Of a stretch of DNA of 47,525 nucleotides, positions 1 through 8,526 are shown one piece after another; position 1 is the stretch's first letter, and every line of letters starts with the position of its first letter. The notes beneath the pieces were generated by a model. That model had not been told where the DNA came from. It did not search any database and saw nothing but the letters and a program-made list of their open reading frames with translations. The position numbers and the translations under genes were made by a program. This stretch comes from Bacteroidales bacterium (GTDB lineage Bacteria > Bacteroidota > Bacteroidia > Bacteroidales > UBA12077). Where the stretch lies: the NCBI GenBank assembly GCA_021108325.1, contig JAIORB010000142.1, forward strand, positions 1 through 47,525, in the 5' to 3' direction.

Positions 1-1198
1 GTTCGGCTTCTTCCATTAATGATTTCCAATCCTGTGATTTATCTTCAGTAAAGTCCAAAGTGTTTTGATAATCATTTTTAGAAATAGCTATTCTTTGAAT
101 GGCTTTACCCAAATTCTTTTCTATATCTTCTAACAGTTCTTTTTCTTCGGAACTACAAAACGAAACGGCTTGTCCTTTTTGACTGGCACGCCCGGTTCTG
201 CCAACTCTATGTACATATTGTTCCGAAGATTCAGGTAAATCATAATTTACAACATATTCTACATTCGGAATGTCGATTCCCCTGGCACTAACATCAGTGG
301 CAATAAGAACTTTCAATTCTCCTTTTCTAAAACTTCGCATGGTACGTTCGCGTTCTTCTTGCAACTTATCACTGTGAATTGTGTCAGCTACGAAATCAAC
401 TCTTTCCATAGCTTTTTTTACACGCTCTGCTCGTATCTTGGTTCTTACAAATACTAATATCTTTTTTTCAGGATGATCTTTTATCAGGTATTCTAAAAAG
501 AAACGCTTATCGTCCATTTCAACAAAGGCAACAGCATGTTCAATATTTTTTGCAACCGGGTCTTCTGGTGAAATTTGTATACGAATGGCATTAGTGACTA
601 GCGAATACGCTAGGTTTTTTATTTTATCGTTGATGGTTGCAGAGAAAAAAAGCGTTTGTCGTTTTTTAGGAAGATGACGCATTAAGTCGTTGATATCCTT
701 AATAAACCCCAGATCGAGCATGTGATCGGCTTCATCCAGAACCAAAATTTCAATTCGCTTTAAATTCAGTACGCCCTGGCTTACTAAATCGAACATTCTG
801 CCGGGAGTAGCAATTAAAATATCTACACCCTTGTTTAATTGTTTAATTTGAGGTTCCTGATCTACACCACCATGAATACAAAAAGTAGTAATGCGTGTAT
901 GTTTACCTAATGTTTTAAAAACAGAGTCTAATTGCAAAGCCAACTCATGTGTTGGTGCCATAACCAGGCATTTCACACCATCCGGACGGCCTTTAATTTT
1001 GCGTTCTTGCAAAATGTGCAAAATAGGTATGGCAAAAGCTGCCGTTTTACCTGTGCCTGTTTGTGCAATAGCCAACACATCTTCTCCCTTTAAAATAGGT
1101 GGAATAGCTTTATATTGGATATCTGTGGGTTTTTTGAAGCCCAGTTTAGAAATACTGGTTTTTATTCCCTCGGCAATACGATATTCTTCAAATTTCAT
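1..1198 (-). CDS. DEAD-box RNA helicase (RhlE-like), 3' end cut by window edge
   Basis: ATP-dependent RNA helicase. The minus-strand frame is open from an ATG at 1198 to the window edge, about 399 residues, so the C-terminal end is missing. The motifs come in family order: Q motif region (GFKKPTDIQ), Walker A AQTGTGKT near residue 45, PTHELALQL (motif Ia), TPGR, DEAD within VLDEADHMLDLGF, SAT (FFSAT), ATDVSARGID and HRVGRTGRA in the second RecA domain. The core is thus complete and what is missing should be the variable, often basic, tail. RhlE-type helicases act in ribosome assembly and RNA turnover in the cytoplasm. Family call is secure; the exact paralog is not, because the tail that distinguishes RhlE, SrmB and CshA types is outside the window. 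Confidence 0.93.
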   Translation of the reverse strand, partial: MKFEEYRIAEGIKTSISKLGFKKPTDIQYKAIPPILKGEDVLAIAQTGTGKTAAFAIPILHILQERKIKGRPDGVKCLVMAPTHELALQLDSVFKTLGKHTRITTFCIHGGVDQEPQIKQLNKGVDILIATPGRMFDLVSQGVLNLKRIEILVLDEADHMLDLGFIKDINDLMRHLPKKRQTLFFSATINDKIKNLAYSLVTNAIRIQISPEDPVAKNIEHAVAFVEMDDKRFFLEYLIKDHPEKKILVFVRTKIRAERVKKAMERVDFVADTIHSDKLQEERERTMRSFRKGELKVLIATDVSARGIDIPNVEYVVNYDLPESSEQYVHRVGRTGRASQKGQAVSFCSSEEKELLEDIEKNLGKAIQRIAISKNDYQNTLDFTEDKSQDWKSLMEEAE

Positions 1199-1472
1199 AT
1201 ATACGAATTAAGGCGCAAAGATAGAAATTATACCGTTGATTATTCAAATACTATATTTGTTTTTCAACAAATATAGATTGAATATATAACGGCATTTGTT
1301 TACATCCCGAATTTCGGGGAACCATTCTAAATTTAAATACCTGCCCACTTGTCTGCCGATTTAACTACCGAAGGAAGTCCAAGCAGGTCAGGCAGGCGGA
1401 TCGTTAATGATACGACATTTTGAAAAAGAATTGGTGTCAGATATGAACTATTAAGTTTTTAAGTCCAATTCA
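1199..1472. other. Intergenic spacer with imperfect inverted repeat
   Basis: No open frame of note. Between about 1341 and 1396 the sequence starts with CCTGCC and ends with GGCAGG, and contains other short CAGG/CCTG words, so it can fold into an imperfect hairpin. Similar CCTGC/GCAGG words occur at 29923-29941 and inside the MITE-like elements. It may serve the end of the minus-strand helicase promoter region or simply be a dispersed repeat; nothing more can be supported. Confidence 0.4.
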
Positions 1473-2042
1473 TTAGAAAGACATGTTAATTTCTTTTCCC
1501 AATATGTTCTCAAGCAGGAATGAGTATTTCATTTGTTTGCCGAATGAAATTGCATCATTCAGCGAATATCCTTTTGATTCAACTAAATAAGCCATAAAAA
1601 AATATTTAACTCTTCCCCCACTCGCACAATGAATAAAGATTTTATCTTCGTGATTTGCTAAAGCCCCGATAAATATTTGTAGTGTCTCAGGATTATATGA
1701 ATCGGGATAACTTACCGGAATTGAAATGTACTGTATTCCTATGTTATTCAGTAAATTTTCTTCGTTAAAAGCTGTTTTAGTAAACTTTTCATTTTCGCTA
1801 TCAGTTCGAAGATTAATAAACAGCTTCACTCCTTCCGATTTAAGCCAGTTAATGGCTTCAAAAGTTGGCTGTCCTCCAAAATAATAATTTCCGGATTTGT
1901 AGAAATTTTTGAATTCTTTAATAACTTCAACTGAATCTAAAGTGTTAGCTTTTTCTTCCTGGTATTGTTTAGCAACTATAATGTTTGATGTTCCTAAAAT
2001 GAACATTGTTGCAAGCAATAAAATATTAAAATTTGATTTCAT
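1473..2042 (-). CDS. Secreted dual-specificity/BLH-type phosphatase-like protein
   Basis: A 189-residue protein with a likely signal peptide (residues 1-24, hydrophobic ILLLATMFILG core). The mature part matches the DSP/PTP-like fold of beta-lactamase-hydrolase-like and DUF442 proteins: FGGQPT (residues 56-60), a strand with INLRTDSEN (76-84), and the active-site loop HCASGGR with Cys139 and Arg144. The loop spacing is CX4R, as in BLH-type and rhodanese-like enzymes, rather than the classical CX5R of protein tyrosine phosphatases. It probably acts in the periplasm; its substrate is unknown. It stands alone, with a 340-bp spacer upstream and the helicase downstream on the same strand. Family assignment is good, the reaction is inferred. 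Confidence 0.75.
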   Translation of the reverse strand: MKSNFNILLLATMFILGTSNIIVAKQYQEEKANTLDSVEVIKEFKNFYKSGNYYFGGQPTFEAINWLKSEGVKLFINLRTDSENEKFTKTAFNEENLLNNIGIQYISIPVSYPDSYNPETLQIFIGALANHEDKIFIHCASGGRVKYFFMAYLVESKGYSLNDAISFGKQMKYSFLLENILGKEINMSF

Positions 2043-2383
2043 AGGGCTAATTTGTTAATGAGTAATAATCTAATTATTAGCCAATATTAGTTATTTAAAA
2101 CGTTAATGCCTGTTAACGATTTGTGAATGTTTGTTAATGATTTTTCAGAAATCCCTTTAAGATATGATATTATTTTGGCCTTCTGTAATCTATATAGGTT
2201 AGCCGTGCCACGGCTAATTGATTAATATATTAACGAATATAAAGTTACTTGCGGATATTAGGTATGTATAAAATTGAATGAAAACTTGACAAGAGTTTTA
2301 ACATTTCATAACTTTATAGATACATAATTTTAGTTTTCAGGATAAAATTTAGGGTATTAATGTTTAATTCAAAAGATTAGCTT
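2043..2383. other. Intergenic spacer with perfect 19-bp palindrome
   Basis: This spacer separates the divergent phosphatase-like gene and the small basic gene. At 2199-2217 lies the perfect palindrome TTAGCCGTGCCACGGCTAA (9-bp arms around one C), unusually G+C-rich for this AT-rich spacer. A possible Bacteroidetes-type promoter for the plus-strand small gene is TTG at 2286-2288 and TAACTTTA at 2309-2316, 20 bp apart; the last base departs from the TAnnTTTG consensus, so this is tentative. Confidence 0.45.
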
Positions 2384-2536
2384 ATGTCACACGAAAAAAC
2401 AATTAACGACGGTAAGAAAAAGAAATCACCTTTAAAAAAATTGAAAGAGAAAAGAGCCGAAAGGAAGGCTAAACGTGCAGAAGCAAAACACCATCGAAAA
2501 CCCAGACATAAAAAATCTGGTATGGAAGTAACTTAA
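2384..2536 (+). CDS. Small very basic protein (50 aa)
   Basis: Unrecognised 50-residue frame from ATG 2384 to TAA 2534-2536. It is extremely rich in lysine, arginine and histidine: the core holds KKKK, KKLKEKRAERKAKRAEAKHHR and RHKKSG-like stretches, with only a few acidic residues. Such composition suggests nucleic-acid or ribosome binding, but there is no recognisable domain. Support for being real: a plausible promoter about 70 bp upstream, and a strong intrinsic terminator starting 7 bp after the stop. It lies convergent to the mutase-like gene. I would call it a hypothetical basic protein; the low-complexity composition leaves some chance that it is not translated. Confidence 0.6.
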   Translation: MSHEKTINDGKKKKSPLKKLKEKRAERKAKRAEAKHHRKPRHKKSGMEVT

Positions 2537-2542
2537 AAAAAC

Positions 2543-2568
2543 AAATCCCGGAAATTTCCCGGGATTTT
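2543..2568. terminator. Bidirectional intrinsic terminator
   Basis: Perfect 9-bp stem AAATCCCGG / CCGGGATTT (2543-2551 and 2559-2567) around a 7-base loop, followed on the plus strand by T residues and on the minus strand by a T-rich run (the plus-strand A run at 2535-2541). It sits between the convergent small basic gene and the mutase-like gene, so it can end both transcripts. Confidence 0.85.
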
Positions 2569-2576
2569 ACATTTTA

Positions 2577-3779
2577 TTATTTCTTCAATAATGCTTTTAT
2601 AAATTCATCACCTTTTAGCAATCCATAAAAACCATTTTTAGTTGTTTCTTCATCATAGTTTAACACATTGTCAGGCAGTTCGCCAGGATGATAAATTATA
2701 AATGGTACAGGATCATGAGTATGTGTTTTTAATTCGCAAGGTGTAGGATGATCCGGAATTACTGCAATGGCAACATCTTCTTCCATTTTATCCGTTTCAT
2801 CCATGATGTACTTAACAACTCTTTGATCAAGATATTCAATGGTTTTTTTCTTTAATTCGTAATCTCCTTCATGACCAGCTTCATCGCTTGCCTCAATATG
2901 AAGATAAACCAGGTCAACTTCTTTTAATACATCAACGGCAGCCTTTGCTTTACCTTCATAATTCGTAGTGTACAACCCGGTTGAGCCTTCAACTTTAACT
3001 GCTTTCATCCCGGCATATTTCCCTATTCCATATAATAAATCTACTGCTGAAATCATTGCTCCGGAAATTCCATATAATTTTTGCAAAGTATCCATATCAG
3101 GCTTATTACCTGGCGACCATGGCCAAATAGAATTACCTGGATCTTTGCCTTCAGAAATTCTTTTTTTATTAACAGGGTGCTCATTTAAAATTTCCTGTGA
3201 TCTTAAAATTAAGTTATTTAAAAGATCAGCTGTTGTATCATCACTATCTTGAGCCTTAATTAAAACATCTTTAAAAGGAGTTCCCGGAACATCATGTGGA
3301 GGTGTACAATCAATATTAGTTTTCCCGTTCTTAATTACTAAAAGATGACGATAACTTACTCCCGGATAAAATTTAATTTCATCTGTTTCTAATTCTTCCT
3401 GGAGAGTTTTCATTAACTCATGTGCTTCTTCGTTACTGATATGCCCGGCCGAATGATTCTTAATTTTTTCATCTTCAATACAAATAAGATTACATCGCAT
3501 GGCCATGTCATTATCATCTAATTCAATTCCCATGCTTGCAGCTTCGAGCACGCCCCTTCCCTGGTAAACTTTTTTAACATCGTATCCTAAAACGGCCATG
3601 TTTGCAATTTCACTTCCGGGAGGCATATCTTTGGGAACAGTGATTAACTTCCCACATCTTCCTTTTTTACAAAGTTTATCAATATTAGGTGTGTTAGCAG
3701 CCATTAAAGGAGTTTTATTTCCAAACTCTTTAATTGGATAATCTGCCATTCCATCTCCGAGTATTATAATGTGTTTCAT
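2577..3779 (-). CDS. apgM: Cofactor-independent phosphoglycerate mutase family; candidate homoserine kinase
   Basis: A 400-residue alkaline-phosphatase-superfamily protein of the archaeal-type (ApgM) mutase family. Visible metal and catalytic elements: GDGMAD with Asp9, PPGSEIANM with the likely nucleophile Ser56, GHEGD-type motif (EASDEAGHEGDY) and PDHPTPC plus HTHDPVP near the C-terminus. In Bacteroidetes a subgroup of this family (proposed homoserine kinase, TIGR02535) sits in the threonine operon, and here threonine synthase lies directly upstream on the same strand. That context favours homoserine to O-phosphohomoserine over glycolysis. Annotation pipelines usually call it phosphoglycerate mutase. 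The gap to thrC is 210 bp and filled with short hairpin repeats. Family is certain, the kinase role is inferred from context. Confidence 0.9.
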   Translation of the reverse strand: MKHIIILGDGMADYPIKEFGNKTPLMAANTPNIDKLCKKGRCGKLITVPKDMPPGSEIANMAVLGYDVKKVYQGRGVLEAASMGIELDDNDMAMRCNLICIEDEKIKNHSAGHISNEEAHELMKTLQEELETDEIKFYPGVSYRHLLVIKNGKTNIDCTPPHDVPGTPFKDVLIKAQDSDDTTADLLNNLILRSQEILNEHPVNKKRISEGKDPGNSIWPWSPGNKPDMDTLQKLYGISGAMISAVDLLYGIGKYAGMKAVKVEGSTGLYTTNYEGKAKAAVDVLKEVDLVYLHIEASDEAGHEGDYELKKKTIEYLDQRVVKYIMDETDKMEEDVAIAVIPDHPTPCELKTHTHDPVPFIIYHPGELPDNVLNYDEETTKNGFYGLLKGDEFIKALLKK

Positions 3780-3989
3780 ATTATTTCAAGTTTTAAGTTT
3801 CAAGTTTCAATTTTCAAGCTTGCCTGATGGCAGTATAATGTCAATTAATTAAGTTTTAAAAATATAATAGATTCCTGCTTTCGCAGGAATGATAGGCTTA
3901 AGTGTTTTTTCCCAGCTCTTGTGTCATTCCGCACTTGATGCGGAATCTGTTAACTAATTGATATTAGACAGCAGTCAGGTTTCAATATG
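3780..3989. repeat. Two short hairpin repeats between thrC and the mutase-like gene
   Basis: At about 3870-3889 ATTCCTGC-TTTC-GCAGGAAT forms a perfect 8-bp stem, and at about 3925-3945 ATTCCGCA-CTTGA-TGCGGAAT forms a second one. Upstream there are tandem CAAGTTT-type words near 3785-3815. The hairpins have no T run on the minus strand that would make them clear terminators; they look like dispersed palindromic repeats lodged inside a former tight operon, but could attenuate transcription. Confidence 0.6.
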
Positions 3990-5354
3990 CTATTTGTAGT
4001 TGTTTATCAAATAATCTTTAAAATCTGAATAATTATTGTCGAGATTATCAAAAAATTCTTCTTTTGTTTCCAGACCTTCCAGGCTTGCTGGTAATTCGGG
4101 ATCAAATTTAAGGATCTCAACTATTTGAGCAGGGAATTTTGCCGGATGAGCTGTTTCCAAAGAGATACACAATTGATCTTTATCTACATTATATTCTTCG
4201 CAATATTCCATTAACCCTTTCCAACCTACTGATCCATGCGGTTCAAGAAGCAATTTATGACTACCATAGGCTTCTTTAATCATTTCTTTAGTTTCCTTAT
4301 CAGAAACACTTATAGAATAAATGTCATTGCGCATTTTTACCATATCAGGAACCTGAGATATTTCTCCTTTCTCGTTCATAACTCCATCATATAAGGCAAG
4401 CAAACGCGATAAATTGCTTGGGTGACCAACATTCATTGCACTTGATAAACAGTTTTTAGAAGGCTCTATTTTACTATAATTACCGGTATTTAAAAAGCTT
4501 GTAAATTCATCATTCTCGTTTACTGATATTATAAACTTTTTAATGGGTAATCCCATGTATTTAGCAAAAACCCCACCCATCATATCACCAAAATTTCCTG
4601 AAGGAACAGAGAAAATAACATCATCATTTTCTGTCCCGCTTCTTAATCTTGAAAAAGAATAAAAATAATACACTATTTGCGGAATTAACCTTCCAATATT
4701 AATTGAGTTTGCCGATGATAAATCAAGATAATTTAAATCAGAATCAGCAAATGCTTCTTTCACTAATGCCTGGCAATCATCAAATTTTCCTTTTAACGAA
4801 ATGATTTTAATGTTTTTACCTAAAGTAGTCATCTGTTTTCGTTGACGATCGGTAACTTCATTATCAGGAAATAACACCAAAACCTTTATATTATCGAGAT
4901 CATAAAAAGCATTTGCTATTGCACTTCCTGTATCGCCGGATGTTGCTGTAAGAATTAAAAGTTTTCTTTTTTCCTTTTTAATGTAATATTGCATGAGTCT
5001 GCCCATCATTCTTGCTGCAAAATCTTTGAATGACGCAGTCGGACCCTGATCAAGTCGCATTACATATTTGTTCTCAAAACCTTTTTCTAATGGAACAGGA
5101 TAATTATAAGCATCTTTGACTAATGCTAATAATTCATCATCATTTATTTGCCCTACAAGAAATTTTCTTGCTACTTCGAATGCTATTTCATAGTACTCCT
5201 TTTGCGAGAAACTACTAATTTCTTCTTTTGTAAATATTGGTATTTCTTTCGGCATATATAACCCCTTGTCCGGAGCTATTCCTTTTAGCAAAGCTTCACT
5301 AAAAGTTACTTCATCAGCAATTAAATTAGTTGAATAGAATTTTATTGGTCCCAT
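3990..5354 (-). CDS. thrC: Threonine synthase
   Basis: Converts O-phosphohomoserine to threonine with pyridoxal phosphate in the cytoplasm. The 454-residue length fits the long (fungal/gamma-proteobacterial) type. Visible marks: N-terminal KFYSTN, the PLP lysine in TASFKDFAARMMG near residue 110, the TATSGDTGSAIANAF motif for phosphate and cofactor binding, SVPSGNFGDMMGG, and ETAHPAKFP close to the end. It starts 12 bp after the aminotransferase stop, so the two genes are probably co-transcribed; the candidate homoserine kinase follows after a repeat-bearing spacer. No thrA is present within the window. Confidence 0.96.
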   Translation of the reverse strand: MGPIKFYSTNLIADEVTFSEALLKGIAPDKGLYMPKEIPIFTKEEISSFSQKEYYEIAFEVARKFLVGQINDDELLALVKDAYNYPVPLEKGFENKYVMRLDQGPTASFKDFAARMMGRLMQYYIKKEKRKLLILTATSGDTGSAIANAFYDLDNIKVLVLFPDNEVTDRQRKQMTTLGKNIKIISLKGKFDDCQALVKEAFADSDLNYLDLSSANSINIGRLIPQIVYYFYSFSRLRSGTENDDVIFSVPSGNFGDMMGGVFAKYMGLPIKKFIISVNENDEFTSFLNTGNYSKIEPSKNCLSSAMNVGHPSNLSRLLALYDGVMNEKGEISQVPDMVKMRNDIYSISVSDKETKEMIKEAYGSHKLLLEPHGSVGWKGLMEYCEEYNVDKDQLCISLETAHPAKFPAQIVEILKFDPELPASLEGLETKEEFFDNLDNNYSDFKDYLINNYK

Positions 5355-5366
5355 ATTATTAATAAT

Positions 5367-6587
5367 TTACAATTGATCTTTTATACATTTGGCAAGTCGT
5401 TTAATAGCTTCTGTAAGTTGTTCATGTGAACAAAAAGAGAAATTTAAACGCATATTATTTCTTGCATGATTTTCACCAAAAAACTGACTTCCGGGCACAA
5501 ATGCAACTTTATATTTTATGGCTTCAAAAAATAATTTATCGGTATCAATCTTATCTGGCAATGTTAACCATAAAAATAAACCACCTTCGGGTTTAGTCCA
5601 TGTTATACCGGTATCTTCAGGGAAATATTCTTTAAGGGTATTTAAAAAGCCTGTAAGTTTTTCTCTGTAATATTTAATAGATTTATTAATATGATTATCA
5701 TAATTCATATCTTCAAGAAAAGCAGTACAAAGATCCTGGTTATATTTGGGTGTATTTAAAATATTTCCTTCTTTAATGTAAGTCATTTTCTCAATTACTT
5801 CTTTGTTTCCGATATTAAAACCAACACGCATACCGGGACAAAATATCTTAGAAAATGTATATAATCCAATAACATTTTCACCACCACGTTTTTGATCGAG
5901 GCTGAATATAGCAGGGATTGTTTCTCCGGAATATCTTAAATCTCTATACGGACTATCTTCAATAATAGGAATATCATATTCATAGCTCAGATCCAGGAGT
6001 GCTTCTCTTTTCTCGAAAGACATTGTAATTCCTGTCGGGTTCTGGAAATCAGGCACTACATATATAAACTTAGGCTTTTGCCCTGTTTTTTGTAATTCTA
6101 CAATCTTTTGCCTGAATCCATCAATATCAGAACCATCATCTTGAATATCAACTCCGACAAATTTTGGTCTTTGCATTTGAAATGCAACTACGGCTCCTGC
6201 AAATGTTGGTCTGTCGACTAATACAATATCATCAGCGTTCAAAAATAGTCTACCTGTTAAATCCAAACTTTGTTGTCCGGAAGTAGTTATAAGAATATTT
6301 TCGGCTTTTACATTTATATCATCCCGTTTTAAATAGTTAATAATTGCTTCTATTAATGCTGGTTCGCCTGGTATAGCAGAATATTGCATGATTTTATCAA
6401 TATCGCTATTTAAGGATTTTTCGGAAGCAATTTTAAATTCTATTTTCTGAAATATTTCCGGTGAAGGTAAACCTCCGGCTAATGATATTATCTCAGGATC
6501 GGCAAGATATTTCAATGTTTTGCCAATAGGATAACCTTCATAATCTTTAATATTATCAGAATATCTGGAATACCAATTCTTACTCAT
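5367..6587 (-). CDS. PLP-dependent class I/II aminotransferase (LysN/2-aminoadipate type)
   Basis: A 406-residue fold-type I aminotransferase without a fused GntR DNA-binding domain. Motifs: ISLAGGLPSPEIF at the N-terminus, TTSGQQSLDLTGR in the cofactor-binding region, DFQNPTGITMS, DSPYRDLRY, and the Schiff-base lysine in YTFSKIFCPGMRVGF, followed by the carboxylate-binding arginine region NNMRLNFSF. This pattern is shared by the 2-aminoadipate aminotransferases and MocR-like enzymes. It is 12 bp ahead of thrC on the same strand, so a role in amino-acid metabolism is likely, but the substrate (aromatic, branched or 2-aminoadipate) cannot be told from sequence. Confidence 0.9.
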   Translation of the reverse strand: MSKNWYSRYSDNIKDYEGYPIGKTLKYLADPEIISLAGGLPSPEIFQKIEFKIASEKSLNSDIDKIMQYSAIPGEPALIEAIINYLKRDDINVKAENILITTSGQQSLDLTGRLFLNADDIVLVDRPTFAGAVVAFQMQRPKFVGVDIQDDGSDIDGFRQKIVELQKTGQKPKFIYVVPDFQNPTGITMSFEKREALLDLSYEYDIPIIEDSPYRDLRYSGETIPAIFSLDQKRGGENVIGLYTFSKIFCPGMRVGFNIGNKEVIEKMTYIKEGNILNTPKYNQDLCTAFLEDMNYDNHINKSIKYYREKLTGFLNTLKEYFPEDTGITWTKPEGGLFLWLTLPDKIDTDKLFFEAIKYKVAFVPGSQFFGENHARNNMRLNFSFCSHEQLTEAIKRLAKCIKDQL

Positions 6588-6746
6588 AATAAATTATTTA
6601 AATAAAACATGATTGTCTTAAAAGCCAGAAAGTTATACACATTTCGACAGGCTCAACATGACAACTTTCTGTTGTTCAATTAGTCACACTGAGTTTATCG
6701 AAGTGTGAACATAAATAAAAGTTCTTTTGAAACAACCTCATAAAAA
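6588..6746. repeat. Dispersed inverted repeat (CTTCGA/TCGAAG family), copy 1
   Basis: About 6638-6707: the left arm carries TTTCGACAGGCTCAACATGAC and the right arm GTCACACTGAGTTTATCGAA, which are imperfect reverse complements. A related copy lies at about 14403-14462. It separates the aminotransferase from the 414-residue gene upstream, so it may also fold in the transcript. No transposase is nearby. Confidence 0.6.
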
Positions 6747-7991
6747 TTAATAAGAAGTTTTACCAAAAATAGGCTTAATTCCTTTTTTCATCATTTCTAT
6801 ACCATCTTTCGATGCCTGGAGAGCTTTATAAAATATTACATCACCAATTTTGTCAGCTGCTGCAACTCTTTCTTCATCTGAAAGAAAATACGCTCCCATA
6901 GTATCCATATCACGTGCAGTTCCATCGCTTTCATATTTATAAGTCATATTGGTACCGCTTTCCAAAACTTTATAAGCATGATTTGTCCAGTTGAAATTTG
7001 GCATACCTAAATCAGGATTAATATAAATATGGGCAGCAAGGCTAATACCTTTTATTCCACTTTCATCAAGCTCTTTTGCACATTGAATAAATGTTTCGGC
7101 TGTAGTTCCGTTACCAATGTTTATCTCATAAATAGGCGAAGTATTATCATCACGGATATATTCACTAATTATATTCAATAACATTCTGAATTGCATTGTA
7201 TTTTGAGTTGCTAGCAACATTGAAACTTTGAAATTAAGATTCGGGATATTTCTTCCAAAATAGCATGCTGCAATAATAGAGCTCCAACTTGGATTTAAGA
7301 AGAAATCTGCTCCATTTTCTTTAGCTGTACGAGCAATACCATCAAGATAAAAAACATGATTATTATTGGCTACTTCAATTCCGCCGAAATTTCCAAATGG
7401 AGTACCTTGGTTTTTTAGTATAAGGGCTGAAAGTCCATCTCCGAGAGATGCTCTGTCGAATTTTTCTCCAGTAACTTTTTCAAGTTCAGCAAACCTTGAT
7501 TCAGGGTTAGGAATACCAATTAAGTTTGTGCTACAGAATTTAGAAGTTTGCATTATATTCTCAGTCATAGCTAATGTTGCCATTAAATCACCACTATATA
7601 CATAATGATCTGTTAATGCAACAACAGAAATCATTTCGGCAGGAACGAAACTTGGCTCATCATTAATAGTTGTTTTAGCCATTTTTTTCATACACTGATG
7701 TGTTACTTTTGCACCTTGAAATCCGGAAACCTGACTAGTAGCAATTCCCTTATTAGGATCATAAGAAACACCAATTTTCTTTTCGTAGTCAGAAACTTTA
7801 GGGAACATTTTAATCAGTTTCTCAGCATCTTCCAACATTTCGCCATAGCCTTTATTTGCAAGAATATTTTTTCTTGTTTCGTAATTGCGCATTTTAGCAA
7901 TAGTTGAATCAATATGCTTAGCTCCTCCGTGAAACTCAAGTAAAGCATCAATTGCTTTTAAATCAGAATTAGATAATAGTTTGTACTTCAT
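6747..7991 (-). CDS. Conserved-looking protein of unknown function, possible barrel-fold enzyme
   Basis: I do not recognise this 414-residue protein. It has no signal peptide or membrane segment and is of ordinary composition for a cytoplasmic enzyme. The C-terminal half alternates hydrophobic strands and helices in a TIM-barrel-like rhythm, with glycine-rich loops: NIGNGTTAETF, GIKGISLAAHIY, ESDGTARDMDTMG. The N-terminal third has SVVALTDHYVYSGD. It lies upstream of the aminotransferase and thrC on the same strand, 159 bp away, with a dispersed repeat in the gap, so it could be part of the same amino-acid cluster. The clean reading frame and moderate length argue strongly that it is real. 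Confidence 0.85.
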   Translation of the reverse strand: MKYKLLSNSDLKAIDALLEFHGGAKHIDSTIAKMRNYETRKNILANKGYGEMLEDAEKLIKMFPKVSDYEKKIGVSYDPNKGIATSQVSGFQGAKVTHQCMKKMAKTTINDEPSFVPAEMISVVALTDHYVYSGDLMATLAMTENIMQTSKFCSTNLIGIPNPESRFAELEKVTGEKFDRASLGDGLSALILKNQGTPFGNFGGIEVANNNHVFYLDGIARTAKENGADFFLNPSWSSIIAACYFGRNIPNLNFKVSMLLATQNTMQFRMLLNIISEYIRDDNTSPIYEINIGNGTTAETFIQCAKELDESGIKGISLAAHIYINPDLGMPNFNWTNHAYKVLESGTNMTYKYESDGTARDMDTMGAYFLSDEERVAAADKIGDVIFYKALQASKDGIEMMKKGIKPIFGKTSY

Positions 7992-8253
7992 GATTGCAGT
8001 TTTTAGATTGTATTTTAGGATTAATTAATTTATGATTTTCAAAGCATAAACTTATCAATAATCTACGTAAATATCAAGTTCTGATTGCACATCAATACCT
8101 TAAAATGCGTTTTGCTTATGAATTGTTACTTAGAGTATGTGTATTTATTTGATTTGTAATCAAATTATAATAAGAAAAGTGAAATGCTTGGAATTTTAAA
8201 TTAAATTATATTTTAAAAAGTTATAATATTTTGAGAAGTTATAAATAAGAAAT
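7992..8253. other. AT-rich spacer, nothing recognised
   Basis: Upstream region of the minus-strand 414-residue gene; no open frame, hairpin or clear promoter consensus that I can defend. It ends at the MITE-like element, of which 8244-8253 is the left target duplication. Confidence 0.4.
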
Positions 8254-8450
8254 ATGATTATCGGATTGATTTCCTATAATTTAAAAGAAGGTGCTAAGCG
8301 GCTATATTCTATAGACTTTTCAGTAATTTTTATAAAGATATTCAATTTATAAATAAATCCCTGCCTGTGGCAAGCAGGCGCTAAGCACCTAGCATTCAAA
8401 GATAATAACAATTTGTAAAATATGGATTTGGTATATAATCCGATAGTCAT
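8254..8450. mobile_element. MITE-like element, copy 1 (with 10-bp target duplication)
   Basis: About 197 bp with terminal inverted repeats ATGATTATCGGATT (left) and ATGACTATCGGATT (right, reverse complement). Subterminal arms GGTGCTAAGCGGC and GGCGCTAAGCACC are also inverted. The element is flanked by an exact direct repeat AATAAGAAAT at 8244-8253 and 8451-8460, the hallmark of transposition with a ~10-bp target duplication. It has no reading frame, so it must have been moved in trans. A ~90% similar copy lies inverted at 15101-15298, and a partial one near 32270-32318. The 9-12 bp duplication would fit an IS4-like transposase, which is inference. Confidence 0.85.
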
Positions 8451-8526
8451 AATAAGAAATAAAAAATTAAATGAAAGACTTATTATTCACGATTATTGAG
8501 TCTTAATCTCTTGTTTAACCTTGTGC

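Noticed and set aside
891-1211. 106-codon frame on the plus strand inside the helicase region
   Set aside because: It is antisense to the conserved DEAD-box domains and has no recognisable motif.
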